A stretch of DNA of 64,000 nt, from NCBI GenBank assembly GCA_002391235.1, contig DGRX01000026.1, positions 1 to 64,000 of the forward strand, in the 5' to 3' direction. This DNA is from Treponema sp. UBA4377 (lineage in GTDB: Bacteria; Spirochaetota; Spirochaetia; Treponematales; Treponemataceae). How positions within the stretch are numbered: the stretch's first letter is position 1; the number at the start of each line of letters is the position of its first letter. A program made the position numbers and the translations under genes. A model generated the notes under the pieces. The model saw only the letters and a list, made by a program, of their open reading frames with translations, ran no database searches and had not been told where the DNA came from. This document shows positions 7,348-15,050 of the stretch, in pieces.

Positions 7348-8319
7348 ATGCTTTACATAAACTACCCGTCATGGATTCATCCGGAGATTTTCCCTGGCGT
7401 TCCGTTTCTTGGCCTTTTGCGCTGGTACGGCTTGATGTACGTCTTTGCCTTTGGCTTTGCCTTCATTGCCTTAAAAAAGCAGTTTAAAGAGGGAGCGTTG
7501 GAAAGCCCCGGCCGCTCGGCAAGCGAAGACGAGTTGACCAGCTTCATCGCCACAGGAATCGTGTTCCTTCTCCTTGGCGCCCGCATTTTTTCAACCTTAA
7601 TCTACGACACTAGCGGAAAATATTTGACAAAGCCTTGGCTGATTTTTTGGCCCTTTGACGAAAGCGGCCGGTGGACAGGCCTTCAGGGAATGTCTTACCA
7701 CGGCGGCGCCATCGGCGGAGCGATAGGAATGATCGTGTGGTGCAAAATTCACAAGCGCTCGTTTTTGCAATGGTCCGACGCGATGTGTACCGCGATTCCG
7801 CTCGGCTACACTTTCGGCCGCATCGGAAATTTCCTGAACGGCGAGCTTTACGGCCGCATTACAAAAATGCCTTGGGGCATGATTTTCCCTGACGCCGAGA
7901 AATTTTCTCCGTCAATCGAATGGGTAAAAAATTTCGCCGCCGACATCGGAATGAGCGTCGAGCAAAACCTTATGGTAAATTTGCCCCGCCACCCAAGCCA
8001 GTTGTACGAATCGTTTTTTGAGGGAATCGTCCTCTTTTTGATTTTGTGGGCGCTTAGAAAGAAAAAACCCTTTGACGGATTTTTGACGGGAATGTATTTG
8101 GCCGGCTACGGCGCAATCCGCTTTTGCCTGGAATACTTTAGAATGCCCGACAGCGATTTGGGTTTTAGAATCGCAAGCGATCCCGCAGCTTCTATAAGCC
8201 AAAACACTTCTTTGCTGAACATTTCCACCGGCCAGATACTTTGCGCGCTTATGATTTTAGCGGGAATAGCAGTTATTGTGGGCAGCGGAATCAAGGCAAA
8301 AAAGGAAAAGGCGGAATAA
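7348..8319 (+). CDS. lgt: Prolipoprotein diacylglyceryl transferase Lgt
   Basis: A 323-aa integral membrane enzyme that transfers diacylglycerol from phosphatidylglycerol to the lipobox cysteine of prolipoproteins, the first step of lipoprotein maturation. The Lgt signature GRIGNFLNGELYGR lies near residue 160, with the HGGAIGGAIG segment before it and RHPSQLYES after it; about seven membrane segments are visible. AAGGAG at 7336-7341 sets the ATG at 7348; an in-frame TTG at 7333 is upstream of that site. Substrates in this window include LivK, the 230-aa lipoprotein and the Pmp-SUMF1 protein. Confidence 0.95.
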   Translation: MLYINYPSWIHPEIFPGVPFLGLLRWYGLMYVFAFGFAFIALKKQFKEGALESPGRSASEDELTSFIATGIVFLLLGARIFSTLIYDTSGKYLTKPWLIFWPFDESGRWTGLQGMSYHGGAIGGAIGMIVWCKIHKRSFLQWSDAMCTAIPLGYTFGRIGNFLNGELYGRITKMPWGMIFPDAEKFSPSIEWVKNFAADIGMSVEQNLMVNLPRHPSQLYESFFEGIVLFLILWALRKKKPFDGFLTGMYLAGYGAIRFCLEYFRMPDSDLGFRIASDPAASISQNTSLLNISTGQILCALMILAGIAVIVGSGIKAKKEKAE

Positions 8320-8338
8320 ACAATAAACGCGCTGACAT

Positions 8339-8365
8339 AAAAAACGGCCCGCAACAGCGGGCCGT
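8339..8365 (-). terminator. Intrinsic terminator of the zinc-ribbon membrane protein gene
   Basis: A 9-bp GC-rich stem (ACGGCCCGC / GCGGGCCGT) with AACA loop precedes a T-run on the minus strand. The same 22-nt hairpin occurs at 10781-10802. Confidence 0.85.
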
Positions 8366-8382
8366 AATCTTAGGCTATAAAA

Positions 8383-8772
8383 CTATAGATATTCTCCGCA
8401 GTCTTTGCAAGAAGCTGAATTAGCGGGATTCTTTGCGCCGCATTTTTTACAGATTTTATAACTTTCCGGTTCAGTTGAATTTACGATTGGAGAAGTGAAA
8501 TTATTTGTCGGAGAGTTATTTGACGCTGTATTCAACTTTTCATAAATTAAATCGCAAGTATCCGAAATATTTATAACAGTCGCGATAAAGCCAAAAAGTA
8601 AAATTCCAATTAAGACTCCCAAAAAAACTCCTAACGCCAGTCCCAATATCAATCCGACAGCTTTTGCCGCTCCATAGCCAGCTATCGCTCCGCTTATTCC
8701 CCAAGCAATGACAGTAAGAACAAAAAAGAAAGACACCGCTGAAGTAAACTTCTCTTTAACCCATTGAATCAT
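8383..8772 (-). CDS. Small membrane protein with C-terminal zinc ribbon
   Basis: A 129-aa protein not assigned to a named family. Two hydrophobic segments fill residues about 10-70 (the first from FFFVLTVIAWGIS; the second Gly/Leu-rich, LGLALGVFLGVLIG). An Asn/Ser/Thr linker follows, and the end is a rubredoxin-type zinc ribbon with CKKCGAKN and CKDCGEYL. Zinc-ribbon tails like this are common on small bacterial membrane proteins of unknown role. AGGAGG lies 8 nt before the ATG at 8772, which decides the start over an upstream in-frame Met. It ends at a strong terminator and is convergent with lgt. Confidence 0.75.
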   Translation of the reverse strand: MIQWVKEKFTSAVSFFFVLTVIAWGISGAIAGYGAAKAVGLILGLALGVFLGVLIGILLFGFIATVINISDTCDLIYEKLNTASNNSPTNNFTSPIVNSTEPESYKICKKCGAKNPANSASCKDCGEYL

Positions 8773-8927
8773 AAAAATCCTCCTTAAGATTTTTTTAAGA
8801 TATATGCTATCTTGCAAACAAAAAAAAATAGCAAGTAACCAGCACAATATAAAACAGGAAACTATTTCTTACTTCTGCAATCTATAATTATAGTTTTAGA
8901 CTGATTATTTCACGATTAAGCTTAACC

Positions 8928-9617
8928 TTAATTTGTCTTAAACCCAGAAATAATTTTATATTTTATACTTTGGTTATTATAACTTAAAATTTCTATTACA
9001 GCCCCTTTAAATCTGATCACATTTTCTTTGGACATGTCATAAGTAGCGTCAATGCTAAACGCAGGGCGTGCCGTTCCATCCGCAAATTCTCTATAAGTAA
9101 ATTTCAGGATTTTTCCTTCTAGACCGGTATATATAAGTTGCTGCTCAAAATAGTAATCGTCGACATCCACAACAGTTTTCCTTACATATTCATCTTTTAA
9201 TAATGGAGTAGATATTGTTGTAGAGTTATAATATACATTAGCATCCTCGTCCTCCAACAACTGTGGATAAACAGTTCCTAACATCCCTGGCATGGCGGTG
9301 CCATATTGATAAACCTTTACTTTTCTACTTTTGGAATTAATAGATTTTGTTGCCACCCCTATAAATTTATATGTTCCTTTGGTAAAGTATGCGGTAACTC
9401 CCATTGTTCCATAATCATTCTTTAAAATTATCGCTTCCGAAGCGGAGCTTGTCCCTTCTTTTAATAAAGAATCTCCTATATATGAAGTCGCTTCAAAATT
9501 TAACTCAGGAACTATCCAATATTTTCTTTCGTTATCAATTTTTTGGATTTTTAATTGGGAAACACAAGAAATCAACATGAAGAAGCATGTTAAACTTAAA
9601 AAAATGATTTTTTTCAT
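8928..9617 (-). CDS. Predicted lipoprotein, function unknown
   Basis: A 229-aa protein with a lipoprotein signal peptide ending in lipobox LISC near residue 18, so it should be lipidated and envelope-anchored. The mature part is rich in Tyr, Thr and Lys with alternating beta-type patterns and no motif I recognise. AAGGAGGA lies about 5 nt before the ATG at 9617. Upstream TTGTAA (9664-9669) and TATAAT (9641-9646) form a minus-strand promoter with 17-nt spacing. No obvious partner gene is close. Confidence 0.7.
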   Translation of the reverse strand: MKKIIFLSLTCFFMLISCVSQLKIQKIDNERKYWIVPELNFEATSYIGDSLLKEGTSSASEAIILKNDYGTMGVTAYFTKGTYKFIGVATKSINSKSRKVKVYQYGTAMPGMLGTVYPQLLEDEDANVYYNSTTISTPLLKDEYVRKTVVDVDDYYFEQQLIYTGLEGKILKFTYREFADGTARPAFSIDATYDMSKENVIRFKGAVIEILSYNNQSIKYKIISGFKTN

Positions 9618-9640
9618 CAAATCCTCCTTAATATTGTTTA

Positions 9641-9669
9641 ATTATACACACAATATTTATTATTTACAA
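9641..9669 (-). promoter_or_regulatory. Promoter of the 230-aa lipoprotein gene
   Basis: On the minus strand TTGTAA, 17 nt, TATAAT; the AAGGAGGA ribosome site and ATG follow 15-24 nt downstream. Confidence 0.7.
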
Positions 9670-9726
9670 GTAATATTCATACATTATTTATTTGAAAATT
9701 CACAATTTTTAGTAAAAAATCACTAT

Positions 9727-10005
9727 ATGACAGTAAAAGAGCAGGAACTTTACATTTGCGACCGCTTGCGCGAGGAACGAAAGAACAAAAAGCTATCCCA
9801 ATTGGAACTTTCCTACGCTTCCGGCGTATCGCAGAACATGATAACCTACATCGAAACGGGAAAAAGAGTTCCCTCTTTAAGTACAATTCTAAAACTCTGT
9901 GACGCCCTCAAAATAGAGCCAGCTTCCATTTTTCCTACAACGCAAGCAGCTGACAAAGAAAACGCCAAAAATACTGTCTTAGAATTAATTAAACGCTTTA
10001 TGTAA
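9727..10005 (+). CDS. XRE-family transcriptional regulator
   Basis: A 92-aa DNA-binding protein of the Cro/CI type. Residues about 8-65 form the helix-turn-helix domain, with LSQLELSYASGVSQNMI as helices 2-3 and the typical YIETGKRVPSLSTILKLCDAL continuation. There is no second domain, only a short C-terminal tail. The ATG at 9727 has no clear ribosome binding site; upstream in-frame codons are A/T-rich and non-protein-like. It lies divergent to the lipoprotein gene and 72 nt ahead of the toxin-antitoxin pair. It may control one or both, which is inference from position only. Confidence 0.8.
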   Translation: MTVKEQELYICDRLREERKNKKLSQLELSYASGVSQNMITYIETGKRVPSLSTILKLCDALKIEPASIFPTTQAADKENAKNTVLELIKRFM

Positions 10006-10077
10006 AAAAATCTTCATTTTTTCCAAAAAATCGTAAATTTTCCATAAAAAACTCTATCTTATAGATATGGAGTTTTT

Positions 10078-10515
10078 ATGAAAAAGAACAATCAAAAAAG
10101 CCTTGACAATATATGTTTTATAACATATATTGATAAAGCAGATGAATCGGAAAACTATAAGATAGTTTTCTACAAAAAGCGTTCCGGCTCGTGTCCAATA
10201 AAAGAATTCTTGGATTCCTTGGATGAAAAAATGCGGGCAAAGGCGCTTCTAATGGTCGCGTTGCTGCGAGAGTACGGCGCGAATCTTAGGCCTCCGTATT
10301 CCAAGCATTTGGAAGACGGAATATTTGAATTGCGGGCAAAGCAAGGTTCCAACACAACTCGCCTGCTTTACTTTTTCTTTGCCGGAAAAAAAGCGGTGCT
10401 GACAAACGGTTTTGTTAAAAAGACGCAGAAAACGCCGCAAGAGAACATCAAAAAGGCAAAGGAATTCCGTTCCGACTACCTTGCCCAAACGGAGGAAAAA
10501 GATGGACGACTTTAG
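10078..10515 (+). CDS. higB: HigB/Gp49-family RelE-like toxin
   Basis: A 145-aa protein. From about residue 25 it matches the phage-derived Gp49-like (HigB-type, RelE superfamily) toxins: YKIVFYKKRSGSCPIKEFLD, HLEDGIFELRAKQG and RLLYFFFAGKKAVLTNGFVKK are family segments. Such toxins are ribosome-dependent mRNA nucleases. The first ~25 residues are extra relative to the family and coincide with a near-consensus promoter and a palindrome at 10103-10131, so this N-terminal part may be partly regulatory DNA. No better in-frame ATG lies downstream. A GGAG site precedes the ATG at 10078. It overlaps the antitoxin gene by 14 nt. Confidence 0.82.
   Translation: MKKNNQKSLDNICFITYIDKADESENYKIVFYKKRSGSCPIKEFLDSLDEKMRAKALLMVALLREYGANLRPPYSKHLEDGIFELRAKQGSNTTRLLYFFFAGKKAVLTNGFVKKTQKTPQENIKKAKEFRSDYLAQTEEKDGRL
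10103..10131 (+). promoter_or_regulatory. Internal promoter with 10-bp palindromic operator
   Basis: TTGACA at 10103-10108 and TATATT at 10126-10131 are 17 nt apart. A perfect inverted repeat, AATATATGTT (10108-10117) and AACATATATT (10122-10131) with loop TTAT, fills the space between them. This has the layout of an autoregulated promoter and would make a transcript for the antitoxin that lacks the toxin start codon. Confidence 0.6.
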
Positions 10516-10774
10516 ACAGTACCTTGACGAACAGCTAAAAAACCCCGCCTTTAAGGCCGAATGGGACGCGCTTGAGCCGGAATACCAAATAATGCGCGCA
10601 ATCATAGAAGCCCGTAAATCATGCGGACTGACGCAAAATGAGCTTTCGACGCGAACAGGAATAACCCAAGCTGACATAAGCCGCTTGGAAAACGGCGAGG
10701 CAAATCCCTCGCTAAAAACAATGAAACGCCTTGCCGCCGCGCTTGGAAAAAAACTTCAAATCGCTTTTGTCTAA
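10502..10774 (+). CDS. higA: HigA-type XRE antitoxin
   Basis: A 90-aa protein with an N-terminal helical arm (about 1-35, the probable toxin-binding part) and an XRE helix-turn-helix in residues about 36-85 (LTQNELSTRTGITQADISRLE, NPSLKTMKRLAAALGK). It should neutralise the adjacent RelE-like toxin and repress the operon. The ATG at 10502 follows a GGAGG site and overlaps the toxin stop by 14 nt. Toxin-first order is usual for HigBA loci. Confidence 0.85.
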   Translation: MDDFRQYLDEQLKNPAFKAEWDALEPEYQIMRAIIEARKSCGLTQNELSTRTGITQADISRLENGEANPSLKTMKRLAAALGKKLQIAFV

Positions 10775-10802
10775 AAAAAAACGGCCCGCAACAGCGGGCC
10801 GT
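10773..10802 (-). terminator. Intrinsic terminator downstream of tkt
   Basis: Stem ACGGCCCGC / GCGGGCCGT (10781-10789 with 10794-10802), loop AACA, with an eight-T tract on the minus strand. It lies 70 nt beyond the tkt stop and directly at the convergent end of higA. The hairpin core is identical to that at 8344-8365. Confidence 0.8.
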
Positions 10803-10873
10803 TCGTCTTTAGGCTTGCAACGCCTTTAGGCATTCCGCCAACCGTTTATAGCCGACGGACATGGCCATCAATT

Positions 10874-12844
10874 TTATTTAGCCAGCACGGCGGCCAATTT
10901 TTCGGCCGTAAAGCCCAAATGCTCGGCGACCTTGTTGGCCGGGCCTGACTCGCCAAAGCGGTTGATTGTGAACAAATCGTCCGCGCTTGTGGCGTATCCT
11001 TCCCAGCCCTGGCTTACGCCGGCTTCGGCAACGACAACGCGCTTGGCGCCGCCGATAAGCTTGGCCTTCTCTTCCGCTTTCAAGGCGTCAAAGGCTGTCT
11101 TGTCCATTACTGAAACAACGCGAACCTTCTTTCCGCTTACCAACTTGGACGCGGCAAGAGCCATGTTCACTTCGCTTCCTGTAGCCAATACCGTGATGTC
11201 GGGAACAGCCGCTCCTTCCTGAACGACATAGGCGCCGTTCTTAAGAGACTTCTTCCAGTTCTTGTCGGCCTTTTCGTAAACCGTAAGGTTTTGGCGTGTG
11301 AGCGCCAAGCAAACCGGATGGTCTTTTGAAGCCATCGCGATTTCCCAAGCCGCGCAAGTTTCCTCGGCGTCGCCCGGGCGCAAAACGTGAACGTTGGGAA
11401 TCGCGCGCAAAGAAGCCAAAGTTTCGATAGGCTGGTGGGTCGGTCCGTCCTCGCCAACGTAGATTGAATCGTGGGTCAAAACGTAAATCGTGTTCAAGCC
11501 CATCAAGGCCTGGATGCGCAAGTTGGGGCGCAAGTAGTCGCTGAAAACAAAGAATGTCGCGCAGAAGGGGCGGAGTCCGCCGTGCAAGTTGATTCCGGCG
11601 CAAACAGCGCTCATGCCGAATTCGCGGATTCCGAATTCGATTGTGCGGCCCTTTTGGTTTTCGTAGCTGTAAGTTCCGTCGTCATGCTTGATGGCGGTCT
11701 TGTTGGGCCCCATCAAGTCGGCGCTTCCGCCAACAAAGTTCAAGTAGCGGTCGGCGATTACGTTGATCATCTTTCCGCTTGAAGCGCGAGTGGCTTCGCT
11801 GTCGCCCACCTTGTACTTGGGAGCGGCCGCCTTGCCAGTGGGCTTTCCAGCCTGGAAAGCGTCCCACAATTTTTTAAGCTCTGGATTCTCTTTTGCCCAA
11901 GCGGCGAATTCTTTTTTCCAGTCTTCCTCTTTTTTGGCCCAAGCGGCTTTCTTTGACTCAAAGTACTTGACGGCCTCGGGGTCAACGTAGAAGTCCTGGT
12001 CAACGGGAATGCCAAGCTTTTTGCGCGCGGCGATGATTCCGTCCTTTCCAAGAGGAGCGCCGTGAACGTCGGCCGTTCCAGCCTTGGGAGCGCCCTTTCC
12101 GATAACGCTCTTAAGCATGATGAGCGTAGGCTTGTCCTTGCATTTTTTGGCTTCGGCCACAAGCTCGACGATTTTCTTAACGTCGTACATGCTGCCTTTG
12201 AGAACCTGCCAGCCGTAGGCCTCGTAACGCTTGGCGATGTTTTCGTCAAAGGCGATGTCGGTGTTTCCGTCAATGCTGATTTTGTTCTGGTCGTAGAACA
12301 CAATCAACTTGCCAAGCTTAAGGTGGCCGGCCAAGCTGCAGGCCTCGCTTGAAACGCCTTCTTCCAAACAGCCTTCGCCGACCAAAGCGTATGTGTAGTG
12401 GTCGACGATTTTATGAGCCTTTGTGTTGAAGCGCGCGGCGAGCATTGATTCCGCCACAGCCATTCCGACTGACATGGCGACGCCCTGTCCAAGCGGGCCG
12501 CTGGTGTTTTCAACGCCGTCAGTCTGGCCGTATTCCGGGTGTCCCGGGCACTTTGATCCGACTTGGCGGAAATTCTTGATGTCCTTAAGGCTTACCTTGT
12601 AGCCGGCCAAGTGAAGGATTGAATACAAGAACATTGAGCCGTGTCCGGCGGAAAGAACAAAGCGGTCGCGGTCAAGCCACTTTGAGTCGGCCGGATTGTG
12701 CTTTAAGATTTCGCCGTAAAGAACGGCGGCCAATTCGGCGGCTCCCAACGGAAGTCCTGGATGTCCTGAGTTAGCCTTTTGAATGGCGTCCATCGAAAGA
12801 GCGCGCACGGACAAAGCCGCGGCGGCAATTCCCTTTTCGTTCAT
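10874..12844 (-). CDS. tkt: Transketolase
   Basis: A 656-aa thiamine-diphosphate enzyme of the pentose phosphate pathway that moves two-carbon ketol units between sugar phosphates. The N-terminal half has the metal/ThDP motif region with GEGCLEEGVSSEA and NKISIDG; the middle has the pyrimidine domain (EFGIREFGMSAVCAGI, THDSIYVGEDGPTHQPIE) and the end the transketolase C-domain (LTRQNL, VMDKTAFD). The length is typical. GAGGTGA precedes the ATG. It follows ptsN by 9 nt and is the last gene of a three-gene operon. Confidence 0.97.
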   Translation of the reverse strand: MNEKGIAAAALSVRALSMDAIQKANSGHPGLPLGAAELAAVLYGEILKHNPADSKWLDRDRFVLSAGHGSMFLYSILHLAGYKVSLKDIKNFRQVGSKCPGHPEYGQTDGVENTSGPLGQGVAMSVGMAVAESMLAARFNTKAHKIVDHYTYALVGEGCLEEGVSSEACSLAGHLKLGKLIVFYDQNKISIDGNTDIAFDENIAKRYEAYGWQVLKGSMYDVKKIVELVAEAKKCKDKPTLIMLKSVIGKGAPKAGTADVHGAPLGKDGIIAARKKLGIPVDQDFYVDPEAVKYFESKKAAWAKKEEDWKKEFAAWAKENPELKKLWDAFQAGKPTGKAAAPKYKVGDSEATRASSGKMINVIADRYLNFVGGSADLMGPNKTAIKHDDGTYSYENQKGRTIEFGIREFGMSAVCAGINLHGGLRPFCATFFVFSDYLRPNLRIQALMGLNTIYVLTHDSIYVGEDGPTHQPIETLASLRAIPNVHVLRPGDAEETCAAWEIAMASKDHPVCLALTRQNLTVYEKADKNWKKSLKNGAYVVQEGAAVPDITVLATGSEVNMALAASKLVSGKKVRVVSVMDKTAFDALKAEEKAKLIGGAKRVVVAEAGVSQGWEGYATSADDLFTINRFGESGPANKVAEHLGFTAEKLAAVLAK

Positions 12845-12853
12845 AAGTCACCT

Positions 12854-13315
12854 CTAAATTTTGTTTGCTGCTTCAACGAGTTCGTCCGCCGAAGCGCGGT
12901 TTCTTAACAATTCCACAAAGGAATCGTCTTTTATAAGCGCCGCCAATCGTGAAAGCGCCTGCAAGTGGTTTTGTGAATTGCTCGTAAGCAAGACAAACAT
13001 TGTGTCCACCTTTCTCCCGTCAGGAGCGTTCATATCAATTGGCTCTTTTAAATAGACAACTGTAATTTGCTGCTCGCCCTCGCCAACCAAAAACATGTCG
13101 CGGCAATGGGGAAGCGCGATTCCGCGGCCAACCGCGGTGCTCATAATTCTTTCGCGCGCGCAAAGGCCTTGATAAAAAAAAGAGCGGTCGACTTTTTGGG
13201 GCAAAGTTATTTTTGTCCTCAACTGCTCGTAAACCTCAAACGGCGTGTTGGCGTCAATGCTGTTTATCACGCCTCCGCGATTAATCAAGTCTCCAATTTT
13301 AACTGAATCTTCCAT
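12854..13315 (-). CDS. ptsN: PTS EIIA-Ntr-type regulatory protein
   Basis: A 153-aa single-domain fructose/nitrogen-type EIIA. The phospho-acceptor His lies in GRGIALPHCRD near residue 72; VDTMFVLLTSNSQNHLQALSRLA is the conserved C-terminal part. With no EIIB/EIIC here it is likely a regulatory phosphotransfer protein receiving phosphate from EI, whose gene (ptsI) is at 54269, via an HPr not present in the window. AAGGAAAA lies before the ATG. It is sandwiched between the 486-aa gene (20 nt) and tkt (9 nt), hinting at coupling of phosphotransfer signalling to sugar-phosphate metabolism. Confidence 0.88.
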   Translation of the reverse strand: MEDSVKIGDLINRGGVINSIDANTPFEVYEQLRTKITLPQKVDRSFFYQGLCARERIMSTAVGRGIALPHCRDMFLVGEGEQQITVVYLKEPIDMNAPDGRKVDTMFVLLTSNSQNHLQALSRLAALIKDDSFVELLRNRASADELVEAANKI

Positions 13316-13335
13316 ATTTTTTCCTTTTCACATTT

Positions 13336-14796
13336 TTAAACAATCGTTATGCTGTTGCGCTTTTCGGATTCAATGACGCTACGAAGAGCGCCCTCGATGT
13401 CCTCAAAGTTGTATGCCATCCCCTCAAGAGAAAGGCGCAACGTTCCCTTGTCTTCAATCGCCGCGTCGGGATTGGAATCAATCGACTCCAAAATCTTATT
13501 AATGTGTCCAAAAAGCTGCGACAAAACCACAAGTTCGTTTTGCGGAAACTTGTCAAAATTGGCGGTGGAAGTTTCGACGTCGTAAACCAACGAGCAAACC
13601 TGCTGGTAAAGCCTTAACGCCTCGCCCCTCACCTCCGCAACCGGATAATCCGCAAAATAGTTGTAATCCTTTGATATTATAGCATGACGGCCCGCGATGC
13701 GCAATAAAACATAGCGTTTTTCGTCAGGCGTAAGCGCGAAATTTTCAGGGAACATAGTTTGCAGCAAAAGCGCCAAATCCGTTTGCTTTCTGTACTTAAA
13801 GTCCCTCAAAAAACTGTCAAGAATGTATTCCGGTATTTTAAACTTTAAATTTCTTAAATCGCCCGGATCTTTTTTCATGTCGTTTTTGTTCCACTTGCCG
13901 ACGGCGGGAACGTCCTGGCCCTTGTACCACAAGCGGGTTTCCACGCCAAACAATTCCAAGCCGATTTTTTTTGAACGGAGCAAATAGTTTTCAACCGAGT
14001 CGCAATTAAAGGAGCACAAGCCGTCGATGTTTTCGTAAAAGGCAAAGGCCAGCTGCTCTTCGATTGTGGCGCAAGGGCCTTCGCGCTCGAATATTTCAAT
14101 CAAGGATTTTTCCAATAAGTCGCCCCAAGCCAAACGCTCATGGTCGGCGTCGCCGATTTGAACGATTCCGTCATCCTCGGCGCGGCTTCTTTGCTGGGGA
14201 AAGATTTCAATGACGCCCTTGTCCCAGTCCAAAACGCGGCAAACGATTCTGTCGCCGGCCTTAAGGCCTTGGTCAACAAAACGGCTCAAGTCGCAGCCTG
14301 TGATTTTCACCATTGGGGGAAGCTCAAACTCCGTGTCGGCCAAGTCGTATTCAGCCATCGCGGGATCGGCTCCTATATACTGAACCTCGTATTCCTCGCC
14401 GTAAAGAATGTTCAAGTCCAACGCGGTTTCTTTTCTAAATTCCCCGACTTTATGCGCAAGGGTCTGGCCGTCAAAAATGAAAGTCCAGCCGGCCGGATTT
14501 TGCATCTCGTCAACAAAGGGAATAAAACGGCTTCCAGGAACGAACATTTTGTTCTTGGCTTCTTCCGGCGTCAGCGTGAACGAAAAGAACCTTCCGGTAA
14601 AGGCCGCCGCCCGCGTTATGAATTTTCCGTCCTCAATCCAAGAGACATAAGGGCTTTCGGCAAGATAATCCTCCCCTTCGCGCTGCGACAATGGAAAGCC
14701 CTTTCGGCTCATTTCACGAGTAAAGTCTTTGAGAGTGAATGGATTTTTGCACGACCTTAAAAAGTCGTCAACCGCTAAATCTTCCGAAAATTGCAT
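13336..14796 (-). CDS. Conserved-looking protein of unknown function, 486 aa
   Basis: I do not recognise a family. The protein is soluble, acidic and free of signal peptide or membrane segments. Its N-terminus (about 1-70, FTLKDFTREMSRKGFP, DYLAESPYVSWIEDGKFITRA) looks like a winged-helix or HARE-HTH-type fold; a mid-section carries two small beta-rich domains (GRFFSFTLTPEEA; VCRVLDWDKGVIEIFP), and the C-terminal 200 residues appear helical. Start ATG at 14796 has no ribosome binding site; TATTAT lies 11 nt and TATAGT 8 nt upstream, so the mRNA is nearly leaderless. It heads the operon with ptsN and tkt. Confidence 0.7.
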   Translation of the reverse strand: MQFSEDLAVDDFLRSCKNPFTLKDFTREMSRKGFPLSQREGEDYLAESPYVSWIEDGKFITRAAAFTGRFFSFTLTPEEAKNKMFVPGSRFIPFVDEMQNPAGWTFIFDGQTLAHKVGEFRKETALDLNILYGEEYEVQYIGADPAMAEYDLADTEFELPPMVKITGCDLSRFVDQGLKAGDRIVCRVLDWDKGVIEIFPQQRSRAEDDGIVQIGDADHERLAWGDLLEKSLIEIFEREGPCATIEEQLAFAFYENIDGLCSFNCDSVENYLLRSKKIGLELFGVETRLWYKGQDVPAVGKWNKNDMKKDPGDLRNLKFKIPEYILDSFLRDFKYRKQTDLALLLQTMFPENFALTPDEKRYVLLRIAGRHAIISKDYNYFADYPVAEVRGEALRLYQQVCSLVYDVETSTANFDKFPQNELVVLSQLFGHINKILESIDSNPDAAIEDKGTLRLSLEGMAYNFEDIEGALRSVIESEKRNSITIV

Positions 14797-14807
14797 TGAC
14801 GGTGACT

Positions 14808-14836
14808 ATAATAGCGCAAAAAAGAAATAATGGCAA
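14808..14836 (-). promoter_or_regulatory. Promoter of the 486-aa gene, -35 inside a repeat
   Basis: TTGCCA (plus 14831-14836) and TATTAT (14808-14813) are 17 nt apart on the minus strand; GCGC directly precedes the -10. The -35 hexamer is the first six bases of the 74-bp repeat. The ATG is only 11 nt past the -10. Confidence 0.6.
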
Positions 14837-15003
14837 TGCGACGATTTTAAAGAAATGCGTCGCTTTGCTAATGGAAGCATTTACTGTCCGCTTTCGCGGA
14901 CTGCTGGCAATGCGACGATTTTAATGAAATGCGTCGCTTTGCTAATGGAAATATTTACTGTCCGCTTTCGCGGACTACTGGCAATGCAACGATTTTAATA
15001 AAA
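14831..15003. repeat. 74-bp palindrome-rich tandem repeat, 2.3 copies
   Basis: Two full units (14831-14904 and 14905-14978) differ at four positions; a third starts at 14979 and fades after about 25 nt. Each unit can form two hairpins: GCAA-T-GCGACG with CGTCGC-T-TTGC, and GTCCGC-TTTC-GCGGAC. No coding potential is evident. The array lies between two minus-strand transcription units, ending at the CBS gene's terminator. Confidence 0.85.
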
Positions 15004-15028
15004 ACGCCCGCCAAAAAAGCGGGCGTTT
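15002..15028 (-). terminator. Intrinsic terminator of the CBS-ACT gene
   Basis: A 10-bp stem (AAACGCCCGC / GCGGGCGTTT) with a 7-nt loop, followed by a short T-run on the minus strand, 22 nt past the stop codon. Confidence 0.8.
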
Positions 15029-15050
15029 AGCTGCAAACGGATTTCCCCGC

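Noticed and set aside
14831..15003. Possible CRISPR array
   Set aside because: Only 2.3 units directly joined, no spacers and no cas genes.
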